From Acinetobacter sp. ANC 4169 (GTDB taxonomy: Bacteria > Pseudomonadota > Gammaproteobacteria > Pseudomonadales > Moraxellaceae): 43,289 bases of DNA. How positions within the stretch are numbered: position 1 is the first letter of the stretch; the number at the start of each line of letters is the position of its first letter. This document shows positions 26,601 through 34,941 of the stretch, piece by piece. Made by a program: the position numbers and the translations under genes. Under the pieces are notes generated by a model. The model searched no databases, was not told where the DNA came from, and saw only the letters and a list, made by a program, of their open reading frames with translations. Location: positions 1 to 43,289 of the forward strand of contig NZ_NEGE01000021.1 of assembly GCF_002135355.1 (NCBI RefSeq). The letters run 5' to 3'.

Positions 26601-27869
26601 ATGCCGACTTTACCTAAGCTCTATATTTTATTGTTTTCTTTATATTGGGCCCAGGGTTTGCCGGTAGGCTTTATGACCCATGCTTTGCCAGTGATTTTAC
26701 GTGCCCAGGGGGTATCGCTGGCCCATATTGGCGGTTTTGGATTATTGATGTTGCCCTGGTCGATTAAAATTTTCTGGGCCCCTTGGGTCGACCGTTTCGG
26801 TCATGCAGCATTTGGACATTACCGTAGCTGGATTGTACCCACTCAATTACTCAGTGTCGCAGTGTTGCTTGGTCTATCTTTTCTCCCTATACAGGCTTTA
26901 AACCAACCTGAATATTTACTGGCTTTTTTTGTGGCTTTACTCAGCATGAATCTGGTGGGCGCCACCCAAGATATTGCAACCGATGGTTTGGCCGTTAATC
27001 TGCTGCATCACGCACAGCAGCATTGGGGCAACACTTTTCAGGTCATTGGCTCAAGGCTGGGTTTTATTGTCGGTGGGGGAGCCATTCTGTGGGCACTGGA
27101 CTGGCTGGATTGGCAAAGCACTTTTTTAATTTTGGCGGCACTGGTACTGCTTAATACACTGCCCATTCTGTTTTTTAAAGAACCGCATAGGCCGAAGCAT
27201 ACGCCGTCCATGACTGAAGCAGAAAGCTTTAGCTGGCAGAAAGTAAAAAATTATCTGGCTTATTTTTATCAAACTCCGAATCTTGCTGCATGGCTGGCAG
27301 TCCTGATCACGTTTAAGATTGCCGATGGCTTATCCGGTCCTTTACTGAAACCCTTAATGGTCGATTTAGGTTTGAGTTTTTCGCAAATTGGCATTTATGT
27401 GACCATGCTCGGTGCCGTGGCGGCATTAGCCGGAGCAGGGCTGGCCGGTTTTAGCCTCAAGTTTCTTTCCCGTGCTCAAGCACTGCTGGTCTTTTCCATA
27501 TTCAAGATTTTGAGTCTGGCGGCATATACCTGGCTGGCTTTTCAATATGAGGCTCAACGGCATATTGAAGCCTGGATCATCTATTTAATTAATGCTGCTG
27601 AAGACATGGTTTCTGCCATGTTGCTGGTGGTCATGCTGACCTTGGTGATGCAATACAGCCGTAAACATCTGGCTGGTACAGATTTCACTTTTCAGGTTTC
27701 GCTGATGGCAACCGTAAGTGGCGGATTGTATAGCTTAAGCGGAATTTTTGCCGATATGCTGGGCTATGCCGATTATTTGCTGGCCATTAATATCATTGCG
27801 ATTTTGTCTATTGTTTTTATCTTGCGCTGGATCAGCTATATAACAAAACGGCCATCCTCCGCCGTTTAA
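26601..27869 (+). CDS. MFS transporter, AmpG/RhtX-like
   Basis: This 422-residue protein has about 12 membrane helices. The start LYILLFSLYWAQGLPVGFM, with WAQGLP followed by LPWSIKIFWAPWVDRFG, is the pattern of the AmpG-like MFS branch, which includes muropeptide permeases (AmpG) and the RhtX/FptX siderophore permeases. I cannot separate these by eye; no siderophore or beta-lactamase gene is near. It stands alone between the divergent acyltransferase gene and the porin gene. The substrate is not known. Confidence 0.82.
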   Translation: MPTLPKLYILLFSLYWAQGLPVGFMTHALPVILRAQGVSLAHIGGFGLLMLPWSIKIFWAPWVDRFGHAAFGHYRSWIVPTQLLSVAVLLGLSFLPIQALNQPEYLLAFFVALLSMNLVGATQDIATDGLAVNLLHHAQQHWGNTFQVIGSRLGFIVGGGAILWALDWLDWQSTFLILAALVLLNTLPILFFKEPHRPKHTPSMTEAESFSWQKVKNYLAYFYQTPNLAAWLAVLITFKIADGLSGPLLKPLMVDLGLSFSQIGIYVTMLGAVAALAGAGLAGFSLKFLSRAQALLVFSIFKILSLAAYTWLAFQYEAQRHIEAWIIYLINAAEDMVSAMLLVVMLTLVMQYSRKHLAGTDFTFQVSLMATVSGGLYSLSGIFADMLGYADYLLAINIIAILSIVFILRWISYITKRPSSAV

Positions 27870-27923
27870 TTGTCTGACAAGCTAAAGTACTAAAAAATAT
27901 ATATAAATATAAAATTAATCATT

Positions 27924-27959
27924 TTGTAATACAAGATACAGTTGTAACATTTGTTACAA
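27924..27959. promoter_or_regulatory. Two related palindromes upstream of the porin gene
   Basis: TTGTA-A-TACAA (27924-27934) and TTGTAAC-ATTT-GTTACAA (27942-27959) share the half-site TTGTA and lie 22-58 bp before the porin start. They may be operator sites, or the second may be a leader hairpin. Confidence 0.4.
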
Positions 27960-27981
27960 GATAATTTAGGAATCTTAATAA

Positions 27982-29100
27982 ATGAAAACCAAAATTGCAG
28001 CAGCGATTGCTTTAAGTGTGTTAGCGGGATCAACTTTTGCAGCGCCAACTTTTTATGGGGAAATTGATGCAAGTATCGACTACTTGCCAGAAGATAATGC
28101 ATCGCCTGTTTCTGATCGTGACGTAGTTGAAGTCAGTTCAAACAGCTCATTTCTAGGTTTAAAGGGTGAAGAAAAACTTAACGATCGTTTAAGTGCAGTC
28201 TATGCGATTGAATGGGCATTTAACGCAGATGGTGAAGGTACGGATTGGTCGCAACGTAACCGTTTTGTCGGTTTAAAAGATGCGCAATTGGGTACTTTAA
28301 AAGTGGGTGCACATGACACTCCACTGAAACAGCTTTCAAGCCCAGTTGATACATTCAATAACTATGTAGCAAACAAAGCTGATGTGACAGGTATCATGAC
28401 AGGTGAAACGCGTGTTTCGAATGCCGTTATCTATGAATCTCCAGCAATTGCCTTGCCTACAGGTGCAATTAAAGTCAATGCTTTATTGGCTTCTGGTGAA
28501 GCTTCAGGCGTTGCAAAAGGCAATGGCGCATCTAAAACTGCCGGTCGTGGCTTAGGTGATGCATGGTCTGCATCTGTAGTATATGACAGCCCAGTGGTTG
28601 TGGCAGGTATTGCTTATGACAAAGCAATTCCAAGTACTTTTGCTGGCCGCGGTTTTTTAAATGCAGCTACACCTGAAGTAACTGCTGGGGCTGCCGGAAC
28701 TGCTTTTGCTGCTGCAAATACACTTCGTGCCATTGGTCGTGTAAATTTGGATGGTGGTTTGGCACTTAAAGCGCTTTATCAAACTTCTGAAGTTGAAGAT
28801 GCAGCAGGCAATGAGCTATTAGCAGCAGATATCGATGACTCACAAGGCTGGTTAGTCGGTGCGGAATATAACCTTCCAGCTGCAAAAGCCTGGACGGTAA
28901 AAGCACAATATAGCCAAAATACCACCAGCTTCAAATCAGCAAAATCAGATTTTGATGCACAGCAAATTTTTGTGGGTGCAGACTATGCATTTAACAAACA
29001 AGTGAAAGCTTATGGTTATGCAGGTTATTTAACCCTTGAACAAGGTGATTTGGAAACTAAACAACCGGTTGTCGGTACAGGCTTAGAATACAAATTCTAA
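27982..29100 (+). CDS. General porin (Gram-negative porin family)
   Basis: The 372-residue protein has a signal peptide (MKTKIAAAIALSVLAGSTFA, cleaved after residue 20), then PTFYGEIDASIDYLPED, the typical first strand of trimeric 16-stranded porins of the Neisseria/Burkholderia type. Other signatures are SSFLGLKGEEKLNDRLSAVY and NRFVGLKDAQLGTLKVGAHD, and it ends in LEYKF with the C-terminal Phe needed for outer-membrane assembly. It should form a diffusion channel for small hydrophilic solutes. It is a one-gene unit followed by a terminator. Which named Acinetobacter porin it corresponds to cannot be decided here. Confidence 0.92.
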   Translation: MKTKIAAAIALSVLAGSTFAAPTFYGEIDASIDYLPEDNASPVSDRDVVEVSSNSSFLGLKGEEKLNDRLSAVYAIEWAFNADGEGTDWSQRNRFVGLKDAQLGTLKVGAHDTPLKQLSSPVDTFNNYVANKADVTGIMTGETRVSNAVIYESPAIALPTGAIKVNALLASGEASGVAKGNGASKTAGRGLGDAWSASVVYDSPVVVAGIAYDKAIPSTFAGRGFLNAATPEVTAGAAGTAFAAANTLRAIGRVNLDGGLALKALYQTSEVEDAAGNELLAADIDDSQGWLVGAEYNLPAAKAWTVKAQYSQNTTSFKSAKSDFDAQQIFVGADYAFNKQVKAYGYAGYLTLEQGDLETKQPVVGTGLEYKF

Positions 29101-29123
29101 TGAGTCAGATCTGACTGTTTCCC

Positions 29124-29152
29124 AAAAGGCGATGTTTACATCGCCTTTTTTA
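29124..29152 (+). terminator. Terminator of the porin gene
   Basis: AAAAGGCGATG and CATCGCCTTTT form an 11-base stem with a four-base loop, followed by more T. Confidence 0.9.
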
Positions 29153-29164
29153 TGACTTTATTTT

Positions 29165-29197
29165 ATTAAGTGAGTTTTAAGTTTGGCATTTTAGATT
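29165..29197 (+). promoter_or_regulatory. PmrA-box-like site and promoter of pmrC
   Basis: ATTAAG-TGAGT-TTTAAG (29165-29181) fits the PmrA direct-repeat consensus HTTAAD-N5-HTTAAD at all defined positions. Ten bases after it, TAGATT (29192-29197) is a plausible -10. It lies 48-64 bp before the pmrC start. A further ATTAAG is at 29195-29200. Autoregulation of pmrCAB by PmrA is known in related bacteria; here it is inferred. Confidence 0.7.
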
Positions 29198-29228
29198 AAG
29201 GCATCAGTAAAAAGATTAGCCAACAGCC

Positions 29229-30896
29229 ATGTCCAATATCATCAGTCCAATACGCAATAAGATAAAGCCGATTTCATTAAGCCAGTTTAATTTATTGCTG
29301 GCGATTTGGCTGGGTGCGATTTTAAATTTTACTTTTTTTCAAAAAATACAAAGCCTAACACCATACCAAGGTGCAAAGGCGTATCTATTTTTAATAGCCA
29401 CTGTATTGGTGCTTGTTGCAGCTTATAACTTTATTTTTCAGCTGTTTAATTGGAAATGGACAGTAAAGCCGATTACGGTTGCGCTGTTATTTATCGGTGG
29501 TTTTGCTTCTTATGCCGTGACTTCTTTGGGCGTGTTAATTACCCCAGATCAAATTCAAAATTTGATGCAAACGAATGTCTCTGAAGCACGCGATACTTGG
29601 TCATTGAATTTAGTGCTGTGGACCTTGGGGATGATCGTACTGCCCATTATTGTGGCTTTAATGATAAAAATTAAACCTGAACCTATCGTTCGTCAACTCT
29701 GGAAAAAAACCCTGGCTTCTGTGCTTTCCTTGGCTATAGTTGGTGGGCTGTTATTTGTTTTTTATATTGATTTTGCCGCGATCTTTCGTGAGCATCGAGA
29801 TTTAAAAAGTATGATTTCACCACAAAACATGATTTCATCATTCGCTTCATATTATAAAAAGAAAACACCGGAACAAAATTTACCTTTAGTTGTTTATGGT
29901 GAAGATGCTCATTTAACTCAGCCAGTCAGTACGTCGCATAAACCTAAGTTAATGGTGCTGGTGGTGGGAGAAACCGCTCGTGCCGAAAGTTTTTCTTTAA
30001 ATGGCTATGCTAAAAATACCAATCCGGAACTATCTAAACTGGATATTGTCAATTTTAGCAATGTCAGCTCATGTGGTACGGCAACAGCAGTTTCAGTGCC
30101 TTGTATGTTCTCGGGCATGCCGCGTAAAGATTATGATGACCAGCTTGCCAGCCATCGTGAAGGATTGCTGGATATTGCTAAACGAGCTGGCTACAAGGTG
30201 ACTTGGATTGATAATAATTCCGGCTGTAAAGGCACCTGTAACCGAGTTGAACAGTATCAAATTCCACAAAGCATTAAAGAGAAATGGTGTGCAGGTGGTG
30301 AGGAATGTCATGATGAAATTTTGGTAGACAGCCTAAAAGCTTATCTTGCTGCGATTCCTGAAACAGACAAAACACCGCGTTTAATTGTATTGCATCAAAT
30401 GGGCAGTCATGGACCGGCTTATTTTCAGCGTTCAACTGCTGCATACCAGCCATTTAAACCAAGCTGTAATACCAATGCCATTCAGGGCTGTAGCAGTACA
30501 GAATTATTGAATAGTTATGATAATTCCATTGTGTATACCGACCATGTATTAAGCTCGATTATTCAAGTATTAAAAGATAATGCCAGTTATCAAAGCGGAT
30601 TCTGGTATTTGTCCGATCATGGTGAATCGACAGGTGAGAGTGGTATGTATTTACATGGCGCACCTTATGCCATTGCACCTACACAGCAGACCCATATTCC
30701 TATGCTGATGTGGTTCTCAGCTGAGTGGCGTCAACAAAATTCTGCGCAAATTGCTTGCTTAGCTCAGCAAAAAAGCCAAGAATTGAGTCAGGATAATTTA
30801 TTTCCAAGCCTGCTGGGTCTGCTCGATGTTCAAAGCCAGACCATGGATGAGCAATATAATATGTTGCAGCAATGCCAATCAAAAAAGAAACTATGA
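29229..30896 (+). CDS. pmrC: Lipid A phosphoethanolamine transferase PmrC (EptA family)
   Basis: PmrC adds phosphoethanolamine to lipid A phosphates at the periplasmic side of the inner membrane, which lowers the negative charge and the binding of polymyxins. The 555-residue protein has five N-terminal membrane helices within about residues 20-185 and a periplasmic alkaline-phosphatase-like domain. Motifs: VVGETARAES (metal ligand Glu248), SSCGTATAVSVPCMF with the Thr nucleophile near 284, and LSDHGESTGESGMYLHG with Asp/His metal ligands. Several Cys pairs fit the disulfides of this family. It is followed after nine bases by pmrA and is preceded by a PmrA-box-like site. Confidence 0.96.
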   Translation: MSNIISPIRNKIKPISLSQFNLLLAIWLGAILNFTFFQKIQSLTPYQGAKAYLFLIATVLVLVAAYNFIFQLFNWKWTVKPITVALLFIGGFASYAVTSLGVLITPDQIQNLMQTNVSEARDTWSLNLVLWTLGMIVLPIIVALMIKIKPEPIVRQLWKKTLASVLSLAIVGGLLFVFYIDFAAIFREHRDLKSMISPQNMISSFASYYKKKTPEQNLPLVVYGEDAHLTQPVSTSHKPKLMVLVVGETARAESFSLNGYAKNTNPELSKLDIVNFSNVSSCGTATAVSVPCMFSGMPRKDYDDQLASHREGLLDIAKRAGYKVTWIDNNSGCKGTCNRVEQYQIPQSIKEKWCAGGEECHDEILVDSLKAYLAAIPETDKTPRLIVLHQMGSHGPAYFQRSTAAYQPFKPSCNTNAIQGCSSTELLNSYDNSIVYTDHVLSSIIQVLKDNASYQSGFWYLSDHGESTGESGMYLHGAPYAIAPTQQTHIPMLMWFSAEWRQQNSAQIACLAQQKSQELSQDNLFPSLLGLLDVQSQTMDEQYNMLQQCQSKKKL

Positions 30897-30905
30897 GTTT
30901 AACGC

Positions 30906-31580
30906 ATGACTAAAATATTAATGATTGAAGATGATTTTATGATTGCTGAATCCAGCATGACTTTGTTGAAATATCAACAAATGGATGTGGAATGGGTCAA
31001 TAATGGTATTGATGGTTTAAAAAGGCTGACACAAGAAAAATTCGATATTGTTTTACTCGATCTTGGCTTACCGATGATGGATGGTATGCAGGTGTTGAAA
31101 AATATTCGCCAGCAATGGCCAACTTTGCCGGTACTGATTATCTCTGCCCGTGATCAGTTGCAAAACCGGGTCGATGGCTTGAATCATGGTGCAGATGATT
31201 ATTTAATCAAGCCTTATGAGTTTGACGAGCTGTTGGCACGCATTCATGCTTTATTACGCCGTAGCGGTGCAGAAACAAGCCAAGATAGCTCAAAAACCTT
31301 GGCTTATGGTGATTTGGTACTGGATGTTGAGCAGCACATTGCCAAGTTTCAGGGACAGTATATAGACTTGTCCAATCGTGAATGGGCCATTTTAATTCCT
31401 TTGGTTAGCCATCCGAACAAGATTTTTTCTAAAGCCAATTTAGAAGATAAGTTATATGATCTGGACAGTGAGATAAACAGCAATACCATTGAGGTTTATG
31501 TCCACCATTTACGCGCCAAACTCGGCAAAGATTTTATTCGGACCATTCGCGGGTTGGGCTATCGACTGGGGCAATTATAA
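30906..31580 (+). CDS. pmrA: Response regulator PmrA
   Basis: PmrA is an OmpR-family response regulator that activates pmrC and other surface-modification genes when phosphorylated by PmrB. The 224-residue protein has a receiver domain with the acidic pair at residues 9-10, phospho-acceptor Asp52 (LLDLGLPMMDG), the Thr/Ser switch (LIISARD) and Lys near 103, followed by a winged-helix DNA-binding domain ending TIRGLGYRLGQL. The order pmrC-pmrA-pmrB and the sequence match Acinetobacter PmrA as I know it. It lies nine bases after pmrC and nine before pmrB. Confidence 0.96.
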   Translation: MTKILMIEDDFMIAESSMTLLKYQQMDVEWVNNGIDGLKRLTQEKFDIVLLDLGLPMMDGMQVLKNIRQQWPTLPVLIISARDQLQNRVDGLNHGADDYLIKPYEFDELLARIHALLRRSGAETSQDSSKTLAYGDLVLDVEQHIAKFQGQYIDLSNREWAILIPLVSHPNKIFSKANLEDKLYDLDSEINSNTIEVYVHHLRAKLGKDFIRTIRGLGYRLGQL

Positions 31581-31589
31581 GGTTAATCA

Positions 31590-32903
31590 TTGGTGCAACC
31601 ACAGTATTCATTAAAAAAACGTCTGATTATCTATATTTCAATTTTCAGTATTGCTTTTGGTTGTCTGCTGGTGTTTTCGGCTTACCGGATTGCGCTGGAA
31701 GAAATAAATGAAATTTTAGATGCACAGATGCAAAATCTGGCAGAACGCGTCGCGCTACATGATCCTGAACCGATTCAAAGCCAAATTGATCAGTCCAGGC
31801 ATTATCAGGAAGAAGATTTATTTGTCGATGTCTGGTCTTATGCGAATCAGGATCATAAAACCCATGCCTTAAACCTGCTGGTTCAGCCAGTGAAAAAAGC
31901 CGGATTTTATACCCATAAAACCGCACAGGGCATTTGGCATACCTATGTCTTGCCTTTAAAAGACAGACAGATTCAAGTCAGTCAGCAGCAATCTGCCAGA
32001 GAGCATTTGGCTTTAGAGCTGGCAGGCAGCATGTTTCTGCCTTATCTGCTGTTTATGTCTGTGGTGATTTTGGGGTTGAGCTGGATTATCAGTCGTAGTT
32101 TGCAGCCCTTAGATGACTTTAAGGCAGAATTGGCACGCCGTGATTCAGATGAGTTAACGGCTATTCAAATGAATGATTATCCGGTAGAAATTGTTCCAAC
32201 CATTGTTGAAATGAATCATCTGTTTGACCGTATTTCACAGTCACAACAGGAGCAGCGTCAGTTTATTGCCGATGCTGCACATGAGCTGCGCACACCCATC
32301 ACGGCCTTGAATTTACAGATCCAGATTTTGTTAAAACAGTCTCCTGAAGATCAGGATTTACAGAATTTAAGTCAGGGCTTAATCCGTATTCAGCATCTGG
32401 TCAGCCAGTTACTCAATCTGGCTAAACAGGATGCCTCGATCATGGAGCTTGAAACCAAACAGCAATTTTTGCTCAATCAGGTTGCGGTGAATTGCGTAGA
32501 ACAACTCATTCATTTAGCCATGCAAAAAGAAATTGATTTGGGGATGGAGCGCCAGGAAGAGCTATTGCTGCACAGTCAGCAATCGGCGGTACATTCTATT
32601 ATTTTTAACCTGATTGATAACGCGATTAAATACACCCCCCATCAAGGGGTCATTAATGTATCTGTGTTTAAACAGGCCGGCTTTGCCATGATACAAGTTG
32701 AGGATAGTGGCCCGGGAATTGAGCCAGAGATGTATGAAAACATTCTTAAGCGCTTTTACCGGATTCACCATCATCTGGAAATTGGCAGTGGTTTGGGCTT
32801 GTCTATTGTAGACAAAGCCACTGAGCGTTTGGGTGGCAGCCTGTCTTTTTCCAAGAGTGCCAGTCTGGGCGGTTTACAGGTGAATGTGCAATTGCCGTTG
32901 TAA
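31590..32903 (+). CDS. pmrB: Sensor histidine kinase PmrB
   Basis: PmrB senses the envelope environment and phosphorylates PmrA; mutations in it commonly cause colistin resistance in Acinetobacter. The 437-residue protein has membrane helix 1 (about 10-32), a periplasmic sensor part of about 110 residues, helix 2 (about 146-168), a HAMP linker, a HisKA domain with His231 in ADAAHELRTPITALN, and the ATPase N box NLIDNAIKYTP and G boxes DSGPGIEPE and GSGLGLSIV. The start is TTG at 31590, or the adjacent GTG at 31593; AAGG lies at 31578-31582. The periplasmic part looks the least conserved region. Confidence 0.95.
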   Translation: MVQPQYSLKKRLIIYISIFSIAFGCLLVFSAYRIALEEINEILDAQMQNLAERVALHDPEPIQSQIDQSRHYQEEDLFVDVWSYANQDHKTHALNLLVQPVKKAGFYTHKTAQGIWHTYVLPLKDRQIQVSQQQSAREHLALELAGSMFLPYLLFMSVVILGLSWIISRSLQPLDDFKAELARRDSDELTAIQMNDYPVEIVPTIVEMNHLFDRISQSQQEQRQFIADAAHELRTPITALNLQIQILLKQSPEDQDLQNLSQGLIRIQHLVSQLLNLAKQDASIMELETKQQFLLNQVAVNCVEQLIHLAMQKEIDLGMERQEELLLHSQQSAVHSIIFNLIDNAIKYTPHQGVINVSVFKQAGFAMIQVEDSGPGIEPEMYENILKRFYRIHHHLEIGSGLGLSIVDKATERLGGSLSFSKSASLGGLQVNVQLPL

Positions 32904-32921
32904 CAGGCTTTGGCCTTCGGT

Positions 32922-33611
32922 TTAAAAGGGATGTTGCACGGAAGTCGGTTTGAATTTTTTATAATTGAACAGATAAAAGCCGACATTCACCAGCCAGATC
33001 ACCCAGGCAGTCCACAAGTTATGGCTAAGGAAATGTGCGCCGCGCATCATCTGTGCCCAGCCCATGGCAAAACCTAAAATCAGGCCAGTCACCAGATAAA
33101 AATAGGCACGTTTTTTATCGGACTGTCTAAAAACAAAATATCCGGTCATCAGTGCAAAGCCGGTAGCAGCATGACCGCCCGGGAAACAGTGACCCTTGGT
33201 GGCAGAAAAATCCCATAAGAAACCTTGAGGGGTGGGAATAGTAATATTCCATGGGCAGGCGTGAGCCGATTGTGATTTTAATAGCCCGATAATTGAGGTC
33301 GACAGGATAACCAGCCAAAAGAAATAGCCATAGCTCCAACCTAATGGTTTGAATTTTTCAAGCTTGAATGAGGCGAGCCAGAGCATACAGAAAATGACAT
33401 AGACCAAAATAATCAAATCTTTAACATAGCGGTGATTCAGCTCGGCTAAATACCAGTTGTCACGGAGCAAGAATTTCCCCGATTCACTCACCCAGGGATG
33501 AATCAGTGCCAGATCCAGAGAGCCACCAATAGGGAAGCCCACCAAAAGTACACAGAAACTGATAATGAGGAAGCAGCCCTGATAGAGCATGAAGCGTTGC
33601 TTATCGTGCAT
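32922..33611 (-). CDS. PAP2-superfamily membrane phosphatase, probable PmrA target
   Basis: This 229-residue membrane protein has about six helices and a PAP2 acid-phosphatase core: K112 followed by C119-P120 (motif 1, with Cys in place of the usual Arg), GHCFPGGHAATGFAL (motif 2; PGGH, not PSGH) and MRGAHFLSHNLW (motif 3). The PGGH and RGAHFLSH forms are, from memory, typical of the COG3907 branch. Possible substrates are lipid A 1-phosphate, phosphatidylglycerophosphate or undecaprenyl diphosphate. I chose the ATG at 33609-33611. It is convergent with pmrB (18-bp gap) and has a PmrA-box-like site upstream, so a role in lipid A change is a reasonable inference. Confidence 0.85.
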   Translation of the reverse strand: MHDKQRFMLYQGCFLIISFCVLLVGFPIGGSLDLALIHPWVSESGKFLLRDNWYLAELNHRYVKDLIILVYVIFCMLWLASFKLEKFKPLGWSYGYFFWLVILSTSIIGLLKSQSAHACPWNITIPTPQGFLWDFSATKGHCFPGGHAATGFALMTGYFVFRQSDKKRAYFYLVTGLILGFAMGWAQMMRGAHFLSHNLWTAWVIWLVNVGFYLFNYKKFKPTSVQHPF

Positions 33612-33640
33612 AGTCAAGATGAATGAATTTAAGTGCTCCG

Positions 33641-33673
33641 ATTACAGCAATAAAAACTTAACTGAGACTTAAG
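33641..33673 (-). promoter_or_regulatory. PmrA-box-like site and promoter of the PAP2 gene
   Basis: On the minus strand CTTAAG-TCTCA-GTTAAG (33673 to 33657) matches the PmrA consensus except for one G at the first base of the second half. Ten bases later TGTAAT (33646 to 33641) is a good -10. This box-to--10 spacing equals that in front of pmrC. The start codon is 29 bases further on. Confidence 0.6.
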
Positions 33674-33819
33674 TAATGCTTGAAGCTGAGTTAATTTTTA
33701 AATAGAGCAGGAAACGATGCCCCATTTTGCATGCAATACTGATAAGCATATCGAAGAAAGCGCATAATGCAATCAAGCTTCGGTGCTACATTAGCGGCAA
33801 GATTTGTATAGGTATTCAA

Positions 33820-34506
33820 ATGACTATTCGTGCTGTTTTATTCGATCTGGACAATACTTTAACGCATCGTGATCAAAGTATTCTGGCTTATAGTCAATCT
33901 CTGGCACAAAGGTATCAGCATCAATTACAGGCTGAGCAAATCACGCAAATTCAGGCCATTATCCGCCGCATCGATAACGGAGGATATCCAAAAAAAGAAT
34001 TATTGACCCATCCCAGTATTGCTGCTTCTGTGGCTGATGCCTTACTGCAAGAATTAAAATGGCACAGTTTGCCCGAGCTGGATGAGCTGACCCAATTCTG
34101 GTTTCAACAATTTGGATTATCGGCAGTGGCCATGCAAGGTGCCAATCAACTGCTCAGCGAATTAAAACAGCAAGACTATAAACTGGCAGTGGTTTCTAAT
34201 GGGGGTCATGCTACCCGTTTAACCATTTTACAAGGTTTGGGCTTTAGCCATTATTTTGATGAAATTGTCAGTTCGGAACTGGTCGGCATCAGTAAACCGA
34301 ATCCGGAAATTTTTCTGTATACCAGTCAAAAGTTAGACATTGCGCCAGAGCATTGCCTTTTTATTGGTGATCATCCTGTTAACGATATACAGGGCGCAAC
34401 TTGTGCAGGAATGAATGCCTTATGGCTACAAGGTTTTCATGATTCGGAGGTATCTCAGGAGATCGCACGCATTCAAAGTCTGGCGGAAATTAAGCAGTTT
34501 TTATAA
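33820..34506 (+). CDS. HAD-superfamily hydrolase
   Basis: This 228-residue protein has all the HAD motifs: motif I LFDLDNTLTH with nucleophile Asp and acid Asp, motif II LAVVSNGG, the Lys in SKPNPEIF, and motif IV FIGDHPVNDIQGA. The cap is an alpha-helical C1 type between residues about 20 and 90. Enzymes of this shape are small-molecule phosphatases (phosphoglycolate-, epoxide- or nucleotidase-like); the substrate cannot be read from sequence. I chose the ATG at 33820 (MTIRAVLFDLDNT), because the upstream 31-codon open extension is unlike the family. Confidence 0.9.
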   Translation: MTIRAVLFDLDNTLTHRDQSILAYSQSLAQRYQHQLQAEQITQIQAIIRRIDNGGYPKKELLTHPSIAASVADALLQELKWHSLPELDELTQFWFQQFGLSAVAMQGANQLLSELKQQDYKLAVVSNGGHATRLTILQGLGFSHYFDEIVSSELVGISKPNPEIFLYTSQKLDIAPEHCLFIGDHPVNDIQGATCAGMNALWLQGFHDSEVSQEIARIQSLAEIKQFL

Positions 34507-34623
34507 TATTGATGATGTTCAATATTAGATTTTCTAAATCCCCACAGCCTCACATTTAAGTGATTTCATTTTGATACCTTTGTGTAGGCAATGTCTCTAC
34601 TTTTGAAAGGTCAAAATGAGGAT

Positions 34624-34750
34624 CTCAAAATATATTTTGAGTCCGCAAGAAAAACCTTTTGTTTCTCATACACGACATCCTGAGCCAGTTTTAAGCACTG
34701 CTTTAAAATGCAGTGCAAGGGATGAGAAACGTTGTGGCATTCATGCCACA
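34624..34750. repeat. Hairpin-rich intergenic element, probable dispersed repeat or structured RNA
   Basis: Three inverted repeats follow each other. First is the perfect 18-base palindrome at 34624-34641 (CTCAAAATA/TATTTTGAG). Second is a nested structure in which GTTTCTCAT (34661-34669) pairs with ATGAGAAAC (34722-34730) around the hairpin GCACTG/CAGTGC (34695-34716). Third is TGTGGCAT-TC-ATGCCACA (34733-34750). An open frame of 66 codons runs through it (34616-34816), but it has no ribosome-binding site and no family resemblance, so I do not call a gene. The rest of the gap 34507-34941 shows only the palindrome AACTGTTTTAAACAGTT (34853-34869) and the amt terminator. Confidence 0.5.
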
Positions 34751-34882
34751 CTCATGAATCAAATACCTACTAAAATCAATTTTAACTTTGCATTACGAAC
34801 AATTTGTAGTCATTGAAAATGATTTATGAAAGAAGTCTATTGAATAAGGGAAAACTGTTTTAAACAGTTAAATCTAAGAAAT

Positions 34883-34906
34883 AAAAAAGCGACCCTTTCG
34901 AGTCGC
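34883..34906 (-). terminator. Terminator of the amt gene
   Basis: On the minus strand GCGAC-TCGAAAGG-GTCGC is followed by six T. It lies 36 bases after the amt stop. Confidence 0.8.
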
Positions 34907-34941
34907 GCTGAAAATCTTGATTCAGTTTAAACAGTCAAGTA

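Noticed and set aside
34616..34816. Open frame of 66 codons as a gene
   Set aside because: It runs through stacked inverted repeats, has no ribosome-binding site and shows no domain-like pattern.
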